The notes under the pieces: generated by a model
Seen by the model: only the letters and a program-made list of their open reading frames with translations
What the model was told of the DNA's origin: nothing
The model's database searches: none
Shown here: piece after piece, positions 24,668 to 33,458 of the stretch
Layout of the letters: each line of letters opens with the position of its first letter
Numbering within the stretch: position 1 is the first letter of the stretch
Program-made: the position numbers and the translations under genes
Assembly (NCBI GenBank): GCA_964408435.1
Contig: CAYOZL010000009.1
Coordinates: 1-55,715, forward strand
DNA: 55,715 bases
Direction: 5' to 3'
DNA from: CAYOZL01 sp964408435
GTDB taxonomy: Bacteria > Bdellovibrionota_C > UBA2361 > SZUA-149 > CAYOZL01

Positions 24668-26218
24668 TTTTTCAAAATATTCATATTGTTATTATCTTTT
24701 TGGATAAGTCCTTGCTACGCACAAATAATAGCTAGCAATCTTGAGCCTATTGCTGAAGGGCCAATAGAAAAAGAGATTGTCTATTACATGCATGAAGAGC
24801 CCTACTTCTTTGACCAAGATTTTGGACAAAAAATATCTGTTAAAGACGATGAATTCATAACTCTAGAGCTACCATTTGCATTTAATTATTATGATAAACA
24901 GATTAGCAAGATTGCAATTTCTACAAACGGGAGAGTCCAGCCCCTACTCGAAAGAGAGAATGAACCAAGTGTATCTGATTACACTAGCAACTTAAAATCT
25001 GGAATAAATATTTTACATCAAGACTTAGCTTCTATTACTAACAGTGATGGAGGAACATATTATAAAGCAATTGAGAGCAAAGCTGTAATAACCTGGGTCA
25101 CTGCTCCCGATCCTAAAGCAAATGTAACAATAACTAATCCACCAAGTGATAATGATTTAGAATTTCAATTACAAATATCAGCAAATGGAAAAATTTCTTT
25201 TCATTACAAGACTGTAAATACAGAGACTTCTTTTAATACTGGGCTTGTACCCATACAAGGAAGTACTGGGCAGAGTGTAGTTCTAGAAAATAATAACATT
25301 GAAGATCAAACTGTTCTGTCTTTTTCATTACCTAATAATAAAACTTATTCAGACTTTGATGGTGATGGCATCAGTGACTTAGTTGCTTTTAGACCAAATA
25401 CTGCTGAGTGGTTTATACTACTATCTTCAACTAAATTTGACCTTAGTAACTATAAAACTTACCAACTTGGCTTAACTGGAGACTTACCATTAATTGGAGA
25501 TTTCGACGGAGATAGTATTTCAGACATGGTAGTTTTTAGACCAAGCACTTCAGACTGGTTTTATAGAAAATCTAGTGAAAATTTTGCTAACTACTACCAA
25601 ATGCAATGGGGACTTCCTGGGGATCAAGCATTAGTAGGAGATTACGATGGGGATGGAATTAGTGACTTTACAGTATATAGGGCAAGCACTGGGACATTTT
25701 ATACTCTTAAATCCTCAAGTGCATTCAATAGAGACCTTGCACTAAAAATGGATAGCAGCGCAATTGCTGCAATTAGTTTAGGCTCTAATGAAAACATTCC
25801 TATTGTTGGAAGATTTACTCAAGCTTCTCAAGATGAATATACTACAATTTGGCAACTTGCTACTTTTTGGTCGGTTAAGAATTTAGCAAATCAATTACTA
25901 CTTTCAGAACCTTGGGGTGCACCTGGGGACTATACTATCGCTAGTGATATAGATGGAGATAGTATCAGCGATAAAGTTGCAGTTAGAAGAGATAATAATA
26001 AATTAAAATGGTACATCCTACCAAGCGATAGTGAATACAAAATACTTGAACACGGAGATGAAAACGATCTACCACAGATCAAAAGAGATATAGACGGTGA
26101 TGGCAGATCTGACATTATCTCTGTTGACCAAAATACTTTAATCTGGAAAACTAAACTATCTTCAGATAATAGATACGTGGAATATCAATTTGGTTTACCG
26201 GGCGATATACAGCCATAG
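24665..26218 (+). CDS. Secreted FG-GAP/VCBS-repeat protein
   Basis: A 517-aa exported protein. A TTG start, with AAAGG about 9 nt before it, opens a signal peptide (FFKIFILLLSFWISPCYA, cut before Q). The N-terminal half is a beta-rich domain with no assignment. From about residue 228 come repeated calcium loops of the integrin-like FG-GAP type (DFDGDGISDLVAFRP, DFDGDSISDMVVFRP, DYDGDGISDFTVYRA, later DIDGDSISDKVAVR and DIDGDGRSDIISV). These would fold as a beta-propeller outside the cytoplasm and may mediate adhesion. Substrate and anchoring are unknown; there is no sorting domain. Confidence 0.82.
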   Translation: MFFKIFILLLSFWISPCYAQIIASNLEPIAEGPIEKEIVYYMHEEPYFFDQDFGQKISVKDDEFITLELPFAFNYYDKQISKIAISTNGRVQPLLERENEPSVSDYTSNLKSGINILHQDLASITNSDGGTYYKAIESKAVITWVTAPDPKANVTITNPPSDNDLEFQLQISANGKISFHYKTVNTETSFNTGLVPIQGSTGQSVVLENNNIEDQTVLSFSLPNNKTYSDFDGDGISDLVAFRPNTAEWFILLSSTKFDLSNYKTYQLGLTGDLPLIGDFDGDSISDMVVFRPSTSDWFYRKSSENFANYYQMQWGLPGDQALVGDYDGDGISDFTVYRASTGTFYTLKSSSAFNRDLALKMDSSAIAAISLGSNENIPIVGRFTQASQDEYTTIWQLATFWSVKNLANQLLLSEPWGAPGDYTIASDIDGDSISDKVAVRRDNNKLKWYILPSDSEYKILEHGDENDLPQIKRDIDGDGRSDIISVDQNTLIWKTKLSSDNRYVEYQFGLPGDIQP

Positions 26219-26322
26219 TATTTTAGATAACGTTTCCAAAAGCTCTAATTAGCTAGATAAAAATAGTCGGTTATTATTTTTTTGACTTATCATAAGACTA
26301 TCAGCATGTTAACAATACTATC

Positions 26323-27261
26323 GTGCTTAAAGACTCTCTTAAAAAATACTCAGGAATACTACGCTTAAGCCTAAGCTTAATACTTCTATATATTATCTAT
26401 AGAAAAGTAGATTTTCAAACTTTAAAATCAACTCTAAGCAATATCTCGCTTAGCACTTTTATCCTTCTATGTTTAATGTATTTTATTGGTCAGTCAATTA
26501 GCTGTGTTAAGTGGAAACTTTTTTTAGACTCTGCAAAAGTTGAAAAAAACTATAAATCTATTTTTCCAGCCTATTTCTTTGGAATGTTTATTAATTCATT
26601 TGGAGGGCTAGGCACTATTGGTGGGGACTTAGCTAGAAGTATAGCTTTAAAACCTAAAAAAGGACTAAAGACAGCATGTCTTGCCACAGTTGCAGCAGAT
26701 AGAATTCATGGACTTGCTACAATTCTTTTACTAGGAGCTGTTTCTATTTCTATTTTTAGGCCGAGTAATTTAAATGATAAATTTGTTTTTCTTTGTTTTC
26801 TAGGAGCAATATTTTTATCCCTACTTTGGGTCTTTGGACCAAAGTCAGTCTTATTTCTTTTACCAAAAAATAATAAGATTCATTCTACTCTAAACAATGC
26901 AAGTAGTGCTTTTCCAAAAGATTTTAAAAAACTTTTATACGCAGGTATTTTATCTCTAGCTCTACACTCTATTCAAATTTTTATGATTTATATAATTACT
27001 AAAGAGCTAAATATTAAAACAGACTTATCCTATCTTTTTTGCATTGTGCCTATTGTAAACGTTGCAAGTGCCCTACCAATTAGCACAAACGGCCTAGGAG
27101 TTAGAGAAGCAATGTTTGCTAGCTTTCTTACTCCTTTAGGAGTAAGCATTGAAAAGATTGCTGCTATTGGAGCACTTTGGTTAATCGTTGTTACTGTAGT
27201 TTCAGCAATTGGTGGAATATTACTTGCGCCAAAGTTAATATTTAACAAAAGAATTGATTAG
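26323..27261 (+). CDS. Flippase-like / LPG synthase transmembrane-domain protein (UPF0104)
   Basis: A 312-aa polytopic membrane protein of the PF03706 family (AglD / lysylphosphatidylglycerol-synthase N-domain). The N-terminal LSLILLYIIYRKVDF, the FFGMFINSFGGLGTIGGDLARSI block and GLGVREAMFASFLTPLG near the end are diagnostic. About eight membrane helices; no cytoplasmic synthase domain. Such proteins are linked to lipid or polyprenyl-sugar translocation, but the substrate cannot be told. GTG start. Its stop codon lies inside the arm of the dispersed repeat copy C. Confidence 0.82.
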   Translation: MLKDSLKKYSGILRLSLSLILLYIIYRKVDFQTLKSTLSNISLSTFILLCLMYFIGQSISCVKWKLFLDSAKVEKNYKSIFPAYFFGMFINSFGGLGTIGGDLARSIALKPKKGLKTACLATVAADRIHGLATILLLGAVSISIFRPSNLNDKFVFLCFLGAIFLSLLWVFGPKSVLFLLPKNNKIHSTLNNASSAFPKDFKKLLYAGILSLALHSIQIFMIYIITKELNIKTDLSYLFCIVPIVNVASALPISTNGLGVREAMFASFLTPLGVSIEKIAAIGALWLIVVTVVSAIGGILLAPKLIFNKRID

Positions 27262-27352
27262 TTTGAATTTTCAGTATTCTTGCATTCGCACTATTTTACT
27301 AAAAATTCAAACTAATCAATTCTTCTATTGTCTCCCACTGCGTTCGGCAATA
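27250..27352 (-). repeat. Dispersed structured repeat, full copy (C)
   Basis: Read on the minus strand: core 27352-27326 (TATTG ... CAATA around CCGAACGCAGTGG), then a hairpin with perfect 22-nt arms (27302-27323 with 27250-27271). The loop again carries TTTTTAGTAAAAT and ACTGAAAAT, as in copy B. The arm sequence differs from copies B and D at several positions but remains fully paired. It overlaps the 3' end of the 26323 gene and may act as its terminator. Confidence 0.85.
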
Positions 27353-27388
27353 TACTAGTAGTGATTAATCACAAATAGTATATCAATC

Positions 27389-28140
27389 ATGAAAATCAAT
27401 AAAACTTCAGTAATCGGCGCTGGTCAAATGGGTCTAGGAATTGCCCAAGTCTTAGCAACAGCAAAATACGAGACCACACTTTACGATAACAACGAAAAAA
27501 ATCTAGAAAAATCAAAAGCTCTACTTAACAAACAATTAGATAAACTAATTGAAAAAGAAAAGATTGAGAGTAAAGATAAAAAAGAAATCTTAGATCACTT
27601 AAGCTTCACTAATAATTTAGATGATATTAAAAACTCTGAACTTGTAGTAGAGGCAATTATAGAAAACTTTGAGATTAAAACCTCAGTATTTACCGAACTA
27701 GAGAAAATCTGCTCAGAGAATACTATTTTAGCTAGTAACACCTCTTCAATTTCAATTACTCAAATGGCTTCAAAATTAAAGCGTCCAGAAAAAATGATTG
27801 GAATGCACTTCATGAACCCAGTTCCGGTAATGCAACTTGTAGAAGTAATTAGAGGCATGCAAACAAGTGATGAAACATACAAAACAACATTGGAAGTATG
27901 TGAAAAAATTAAAAAAGTAGCAGTTACTGCCAAAGCTGATTACCCAGGATTTATAGTAAATAGAATTTTAGTTCCTATGATCAATGAAGCTTTCTACGCT
28001 CTAATGGAAGGACTAGCAGAAGCTGAACAAATAGATACAGCAATGAAATTAGGCACCAATCAACCTATGGGACCACTAGAGCTGGCAGATTTTGTTGGTC
28101 TAGATACCCTACTTTCAATTTGTGAAATCCTACATAAAGA
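27389..28140 (+). CDS. hbd: 3-hydroxybutyryl-CoA dehydrogenase, cut by assembly gap
   Basis: The first 250 residues of a roughly 285-aa enzyme oxidising or reducing 3-hydroxyacyl-CoA with NAD(P). The Rossmann loop is VIGAGQMGLGIAQVL. ASNTSSISI, the catalytic-histidine block MHFMNPVPVMQLVE, DYPGFIVNRILVPMINEA and GTNQPMGPLELADFVGLD follow. Only the last helices are missing, lost in the N run. The frame happens to stay open through the Ns into the next gene, but these are two different proteins. Confidence 0.93.
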
Positions 28141-28240
28141 NNNNNNNNNNNNNNNNNNNNNNNNNNNNNNNNNNNNNNNNNNNNNNNNNNNNNNNNNNNN
28201 NNNNNNNNNNNNNNNNNNNNNNNNNNNNNNNNNNNNNNNN
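28141..28240. other. Assembly gap (100 N)
   Basis: Exactly 100 N. The 3' end of hbd and possibly the start region of djlA lie in or across it. The true distance and adjacency of the flanks are unverified. Confidence 0.97.
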
Positions 28241-29056
28241 ATGAAAGTAATAATTTTCAAATTACTAGGCCTATTTATAGGTGTGAAAATCTCAGAGATT
28301 TTTGTAATTGGACCTGTCCAAAGCGTAACTGTCTTTTTAATAATTGGGCATATACTTGATTTATATGCAGGTCAAAAAGTAGATGAATTTAGAGCTAAGT
28401 TACTAGAGAAAAAAGCCCGCTCAACTTTTATAAGAAAACATGTAATAGGAAACTTTTTTCAAATTCTTGGAAGGCTTTGTTGTATAGACGGAGAAATTAA
28501 CGAAAAAGAAATAAACAGAGCGAAACAAATTGCAAAAGATGTTTTTAATTTAAATGAATTACAAACAAAAAAAGCAGTACAAGCAATGAAAAGAAGAAAT
28601 ATATTTTCTTTAAAAAATAATGCTTTAAAATTTTTCCAAGTGTATCAACATAGCCCTAGTACATTAAATACTTGTTACAAGTTAGCAATTGAAGTTGCTA
28701 GATCGGATGGAAGAATTTCAGAAAAAGAAAATGAATTTTTAAAACAGCTCTCTTCGTTTTGGAAGATCGATCAACAACACTTTAATAAAGAACAATCTCG
28801 AAATAAATCATATGCTAATAACGGTTCACAAACTGAACATATGTTAAACGATAACTTGAAGTCTTATGAAATTTTAGGCTGCACTCAAAATGACAGCGAT
28901 CAAATCATTAAGAAAAAATACCGCGTATTAGTCTCTAAATATCACCCAGATAAGATTATCTCTAAAGACGTACCTGAAGAAATAATAATGCTTGCAAATG
29001 AGAAGTTTCAATCGATTCAGCAAGCTTATGAAGAAGTAATGAACACCAGGAAGTAG
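28241..29056 (+). CDS. djlA: DjlA-like membrane-anchored J-domain protein
   Basis: 272 aa with the DjlA plan. One or two N-terminal membrane segments (MKVIIFKLLGLFIGVKI... VTVFLIIGHILDLYAGQ) are followed by a TerB-like helical domain (about 60-170; CCIDGEINEKEINRAK and SDGRISEKENEFLKQL carry the metal-site-like acidic loops) and a C-terminal J domain (YEILGCTQND..., HPD in SKYHPDKI). It should tether DnaK activity to the inner membrane. The ATG is the first codon after the gap, so the true start could lie slightly upstream. Confidence 0.88.
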   Translation: MKVIIFKLLGLFIGVKISEIFVIGPVQSVTVFLIIGHILDLYAGQKVDEFRAKLLEKKARSTFIRKHVIGNFFQILGRLCCIDGEINEKEINRAKQIAKDVFNLNELQTKKAVQAMKRRNIFSLKNNALKFFQVYQHSPSTLNTCYKLAIEVARSDGRISEKENEFLKQLSSFWKIDQQHFNKEQSRNKSYANNGSQTEHMLNDNLKSYEILGCTQNDSDQIIKKKYRVLVSKYHPDKIISKDVPEEIIMLANEKFQSIQQAYEEVMNTRK

Positions 29057-29126
29057 TATAGTCTCTTACATTACTATATTTATATTATTACATTTACATT
29101 TTAGCTATTTCGTCTTAGATTATTTC

Positions 29127-29420
29127 GTGAGCAAAGAACAAAAAAAACAAGAGAAGAGTCAAGAACCTGAGAAAAAGATAGACAGTGCGATCTTTTATCA
29201 AAAGATCGCACCTATTGAGCCTTATCTTGGCCCTGCTTGGGCATTTACCCTGTTCTTAATCTACATACCTATTTACCTATTCCCAGTAGATAGATTCTCG
29301 CTTCTTTGGTACTTTGAAATTTATATTGTTACCTTACTAGCAGCGATTACAATCTTTGCGATCTATAAAAGAATTAAATACAATATAGATTTTAAGAAAA
29401 GAAAAAATATAAAAACTTAA
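29127..29420 (+). CDS. Small membrane protein with two transmembrane helices
   Basis: A 97-aa protein that I do not recognise. A charged, Lys/Glu/Gln-rich N-terminus (about 30 aa), two hydrophobic helices (about 38-53 and 61-80), and a basic tail rich in Lys. GTG start without a clear ribosome site. The codons for DSAIFYQKIAP contain a perfect 12-bp inverted repeat (29185-29196 with 29200-29211). It overlaps the end of the convergent kinase gene by 4 nt. Confidence 0.6.
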   Translation: MSKEQKKQEKSQEPEKKIDSAIFYQKIAPIEPYLGPAWAFTLFLIYIPIYLFPVDRFSLLWYFEIYIVTLLAAITIFAIYKRIKYNIDFKKRKNIKT

Positions 29421-31762
29421 GCTAGTTTTCTAAAATTCTTAGATTTAAAAGTTATTGCAGGTAATTCTATTACAAAAGTCGCCCCTCTTGGTTTATTATC
29501 TTTTACCCTAATAAAACCATTATGATCAGAGACTATAGTATGCACAATTGCTAAACCTAGACCTGTTCCTCCATCAGAAAAAGAATAATAAGGCTCAAAA
29601 AGTTTTTTCTTATCTAAATCAGAAATACCCACTCCATTATCGCTAACAGTAATATGAGCCATACCTAGAACCGGATTATACTTGGTATTAATCTCAATTA
29701 TGAAATCTGCTTCTTTTATTTTCTGTAATGTAGGTACAAACAAATTTGTCATCGTTTCTGTTACTGTTTTTAAGGCTTTTTGTGTAACAGATTCATCAGC
29801 TCTAAGTTTTTCAAAAGAATGTATTGAATTCTCTATTAGATTAACTAAAACTCTTGAGAATTGTTCATTATCTAAAGACAAATCTGGCAAAGTAGAATCT
29901 AAATTTAATTTAAAAAACACATGGGGATGATTTTGCTTATATAAACCAACGCTATTTTCTATAATTGAGTTTAAATCTTCATTTTCTAGCTTAGCTTTAG
30001 GCAATCTAGCAAATTGTGAAAATTCATTTACTAAACTTCTCATGCTCTCAACCTGCTTAACTATTGTATCCATTGCAGAGGTAATCAATTCTTGATCTTC
30101 AATATTTTTAGTTAATTTATTTTCATTACTATACTTACGTAAGATCCTCTCAGCAGAAAGCTTAATAGGTGTTAATGGATTTTTAATCTCATGTGCAATC
30201 CTTCTAGCAACTTCTTGCCAAGCTGCCATTCTTTGCACACTAACTAATTCAGTAAGGTCATCAAGAAGAACAACTGCTCCATTTTCATCTGGGAGTTTTG
30301 TCAGAGTAATATGAATACTTCTCTTATTAGCCATATCAACTTGAGAGTTCGTAGAGTAAAGAGTATTGCTCTTTAATTTCTTTAGCATTTCACCCAACTT
30401 ATCACTTAGTGGGCTAGGAAGTTGACTAATTGAATTTATCTCTTCATCAAGATTTAGTAAAAGTCTTGCTGCTGGATTAAAAGTCGTAACCTTATTTTCA
30501 GCATCTACTGAGACAACTCCGACACCAATACTCTCTAATAAAGTCTCAATATAATTCCTTCTCGCTAAAAGTTCATTAGTAGTATCTGATAGATCTTGAG
30601 TCATCTTATTAAAAGACTTAACTAAAACACTAAGTTCATCATCACCTGTCTCAGGGATTCTATGATGCAAATTTCCAGAAGCTAATTGCTGAGTACCATC
30701 AGCTAAAAGACCAATTGGAATTGATAGCTCTTTAGCTATAAAAAAGCCGATCCAAATAGCTGCAAATATTATAAGCAAGGTAACTACTACTAGTGTAAGT
30801 AAATAAGAAGAAGCAATAGGTTGCCTGTAAGATTTAAGCTCTCTAAAATCATCATATGCGTTAATTACTTCTACTAGAGAATTACTTAATTTATCTTCAA
30901 TTTTTAAAGTCGTAACTAAAACCAAATCACTAGGTAGAGTATTAATTTTACTAGCTAGCTCTTTACCAATAGGCATATATGCTCTTAAAAACTCTCCATT
31001 ATAAGATTGCTCAGGCCCTACACTGCCTTGACCATCTAGAGCAGAAAAAATTGAGGTTAAGTTTAATTTTGGAATATAAGTCTGTTCTTCTGTTTCTAAT
31101 ATCCTAATTTTATACTTACCTTGAGCATTCACTAGGGCAGCTTCAATTAGGTTATTTTCCCTTAATTTCTTTCTTAACAATTCTTCATATACAGAGTTAT
31201 AGGGTTTTATTTCTTCAGAAAAATTACTACTATTCCAATTCTCCCCTAAGACCACTTTGGATAAATTTTCTACATGGCTAGCAAAGAATTCTGAACGAAC
31301 TTTTAAATCATCTTCAAAACTTTCATAATAAGACTTAGCAAGATTAAGTGCGTTATCTGTTGAGACTTCTATTTGTGGAGAGAACCACTCACTAAAACCT
31401 TTTTGTAGCATTCCCCTAGCAATTAGGAACAACAACACTGTTGGCACTAGAGATAAGCCAACAAAAGCTAGCACTAGCCTGCTTTTAAGTTTTGCACCTA
31501 AAATATTTCTTTTTCGGTCTAGAAAAACTTTGATTAAATTTCTTATTACTAAAAAACCTAAAGCCATAACTAAAATTATGTTTAGATTAATAACAATAAA
31601 AAACGCAATATTATTACTAGATGCTTGATTTAGCTCTAAAAACAGCCATTCTCTTTGTAGATAATAAACTCCAGCAGATATCGTAGAAAGAACAACAATA
31701 CCTACTAGAAATAATCTAGTTTTAGAAACTTTATAAAAGCTCTCTTTTTCCAAGATATTCAT
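29417..31762 (-). CDS. ntrY: NtrY-like transmembrane sensor histidine kinase
   Basis: A 781-aa kinase with NtrY layout. Several N-terminal membrane helices (VGIVVLSTISAGVYYL, NIAFFIVINLNIILVMALGFLVI, LVLAFVGLSLVPTVLLFLIA) are followed by a large periplasmic sensor and a further helix (about 327-347). HAMP follows (LADGTQQLASGNLHHRI), then PAS (LESIGVGVVSVDAENKVTTFN), HisKA with His524 in RRIAHEIKNPLTPIKLSAERI, and HATPase_c (VSDNGVGI, GGTGLGLAIVHTIV). HEIKNPLTPI is characteristic of NtrY. No NtrX-type regulator is adjacent. It overlaps ruvB by 32 nt, so the two are probably co-transcribed. Confidence 0.88.
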   Translation of the reverse strand: MNILEKESFYKVSKTRLFLVGIVVLSTISAGVYYLQREWLFLELNQASSNNIAFFIVINLNIILVMALGFLVIRNLIKVFLDRKRNILGAKLKSRLVLAFVGLSLVPTVLLFLIARGMLQKGFSEWFSPQIEVSTDNALNLAKSYYESFEDDLKVRSEFFASHVENLSKVVLGENWNSSNFSEEIKPYNSVYEELLRKKLRENNLIEAALVNAQGKYKIRILETEEQTYIPKLNLTSIFSALDGQGSVGPEQSYNGEFLRAYMPIGKELASKINTLPSDLVLVTTLKIEDKLSNSLVEVINAYDDFRELKSYRQPIASSYLLTLVVVTLLIIFAAIWIGFFIAKELSIPIGLLADGTQQLASGNLHHRIPETGDDELSVLVKSFNKMTQDLSDTTNELLARRNYIETLLESIGVGVVSVDAENKVTTFNPAARLLLNLDEEINSISQLPSPLSDKLGEMLKKLKSNTLYSTNSQVDMANKRSIHITLTKLPDENGAVVLLDDLTELVSVQRMAAWQEVARRIAHEIKNPLTPIKLSAERILRKYSNENKLTKNIEDQELITSAMDTIVKQVESMRSLVNEFSQFARLPKAKLENEDLNSIIENSVGLYKQNHPHVFFKLNLDSTLPDLSLDNEQFSRVLVNLIENSIHSFEKLRADESVTQKALKTVTETMTNLFVPTLQKIKEADFIIEINTKYNPVLGMAHITVSDNGVGISDLDKKKLFEPYYSFSDGGTGLGLAIVHTIVSDHNGFIRVKDNKPRGATFVIELPAITFKSKNFRKLA

Positions 31763-32765
31763 AAGCTAGTCTTGTTGCTTGCCTTCCTCTAGGCGTTCTT
31801 CTTAATAAACCTTGTTGCAATAAAAAAGGTTCGTATACATCTTCAATAGTATTTTTATCTTCAGCCAATGAGGCAGCTAGAGTATCAACCCCAACAGGTC
31901 CTCCATCAAATTTTTCAATCACTGTTTCTAAGATCCTTCTATCCATTAAATCTAGGCCTTTTGAATCTATTTCTAATAAGCTTAAAGATTTATCTACAAC
32001 TTCAGTTGTTACAATAGAATTCGCTTTTTCTTGTGCGTAATCTCTTGCTCTTTTAAGTAGTCTATTTGCTATCCTAGGTGTGCCTCTGGATCTCTTTGCT
32101 AATTCTACTGATGCATCATTTTCTATATCAATTTCTAAGATCTTAGCGGAACGATTTAAAATTTTAGATAATTCTGTATCGGAATAAAACTCCATTCTTT
32201 CCACTAAACCAAAACGATCTCTAAGCGGAGCACTTAACAAACCGCTTCTAGTTGTAGCTGCAACTAAAGTAAATTCTTGTAAATCTAACTTAACTGATCT
32301 AGCTGCTGGACCCTGACCAACTATAATATCAATTTGAAAATCTTCCATAGCTGGATAAAGAATTTCTTCAACTACTCTTCCAAGTCTATGAATTTCATCG
32401 ATGAATAAAACATCACCTTTATTTAGCCCAGAAAGTATTGCTGCTAAATCCCCTGGTCTTTCTAATACAGGACCACTTGTAGCTTTAAACCCAACACCTG
32501 ATTCTTTAGCTATAATTGCCGCAAGTGTTGTCTTTCCTAAACCTGGAGGGCCGTGAAATAAAACATGCTCTAGCACATCCCCTCTTTTCTTTGCCGCACC
32601 AATGGCTATAAGAATATTTTCTCTAATTCTTTTTTGACCGATATAGTCTTCTAGCAAACTCGGTCGAAGAGAATTATGAAAACTATCTTCTATATCCCCA
32701 AACTCATCATCGCTTTTAATGTCAGCTCTTAATGGGAAATTCCAATTTTCGTTTTGTTCATCCAT
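31731..32765 (-). CDS. ruvB: RuvB, Holliday junction branch-migration ATPase
   Basis: A 344-aa AAA+ motor. LRPSLLEDYIGQ near the N-terminus, Walker A GPPGLGKTT, Walker B LFIDEIHRL, the sensor VAATTRSGLLSAPLRDRFG, and the winged-helix GPVGVDTLAASLAED ...TPRGRQAT are all present. It drives branch migration with RuvA, encoded 4 nt upstream. No ruvC in the window. Confidence 0.97.
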   Translation of the reverse strand: MDEQNENWNFPLRADIKSDDEFGDIEDSFHNSLRPSLLEDYIGQKRIRENILIAIGAAKKRGDVLEHVLFHGPPGLGKTTLAAIIAKESGVGFKATSGPVLERPGDLAAILSGLNKGDVLFIDEIHRLGRVVEEILYPAMEDFQIDIIVGQGPAARSVKLDLQEFTLVAATTRSGLLSAPLRDRFGLVERMEFYSDTELSKILNRSAKILEIDIENDASVELAKRSRGTPRIANRLLKRARDYAQEKANSIVTTEVVDKSLSLLEIDSKGLDLMDRRILETVIEKFDGGPVGVDTLAASLAEDKNTIEDVYEPFLLQQGLLRRTPRGRQATRLAYEYLGKRELL

Positions 32766-32769
32766 AGAG

Positions 32770-33384
32770 CTAAATTATTGCAAGCGCCTTTTTTAATATT
32801 TCACTAGAAGAAACTGTTTTACTAGATTTTAAAACATCTTTAACAGCATTTTGTGCTTGGGAAGAATTAAAGCCTAATCTTTCCAAAGCTAAAATAGCAT
32901 CTCTACCTAAAGACTGAACTTCAATTTTACCTGCCAAACCCTTAGCAGAAGAGCTACTAATTTCTTCACCAGCACTAACGAAATTATCAACTTTTTCTCT
33001 TAATTCTAAAATAATTCTTTCTGCACTTTTTTTACCAACTCCAGAGACAGAAGTAAGAATAGAAACATCTTCTTTACCAATAGCTTTTAAAACCATTACA
33101 GCACCAACACTTGAGATGATTCCCATTGCTAACTTAGAACCAACGCCTTTAACTTTTTTTAACAATAAGAAAACTTCTTTTTCAGATGCAGAGCTAAAAC
33201 CAAATAAGTTAATCGCATTTTCTTTAACATCAGTATAAACCACTAATTGTTTTTGCTGACCTACTTTTAAGTTGGCCTCTGAGATAGAAGAGCTTACTAA
33301 AAGATCATAGCCCACCCCATTAACATCTAAGATTAGATTGTTTTTAGAGATATACTGTATTTTGCCTTTTAACCAAGAAATCAC
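32770..33384 (-). CDS. ruvA: RuvA, Holliday junction-binding protein
   Basis: 204 aa. N-terminal OB fold (MISWLKGKIQYISKNNLILDVNGVGYDLLVS), helix-hairpin-helix pair (KVKGVGSKLAMGIIS and SVSGVGKKSAERIILELREK), and a C-terminal RuvB-contact domain (LERLGFNSSQAQNAVKDVL). It forms tetramers on four-way junctions and recruits RuvB. First gene of the ruvA-ruvB-kinase unit. Confidence 0.97.
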   Translation of the reverse strand: MISWLKGKIQYISKNNLILDVNGVGYDLLVSSSISEANLKVGQQKQLVVYTDVKENAINLFGFSSASEKEVFLLLKKVKGVGSKLAMGIISSVGAVMVLKAIGKEDVSILTSVSGVGKKSAERIILELREKVDNFVSAGEEISSSSAKGLAGKIEVQSLGRDAILALERLGFNSSQAQNAVKDVLKSSKTVSSSEILKKALAII

Positions 33385-33458
33385 TGTGTTAATTCGTTCC
33401 TACTTATTATAGAGTATTAAGTTTATACACTAATTTAATCGATTTGCGAATTACCAAG

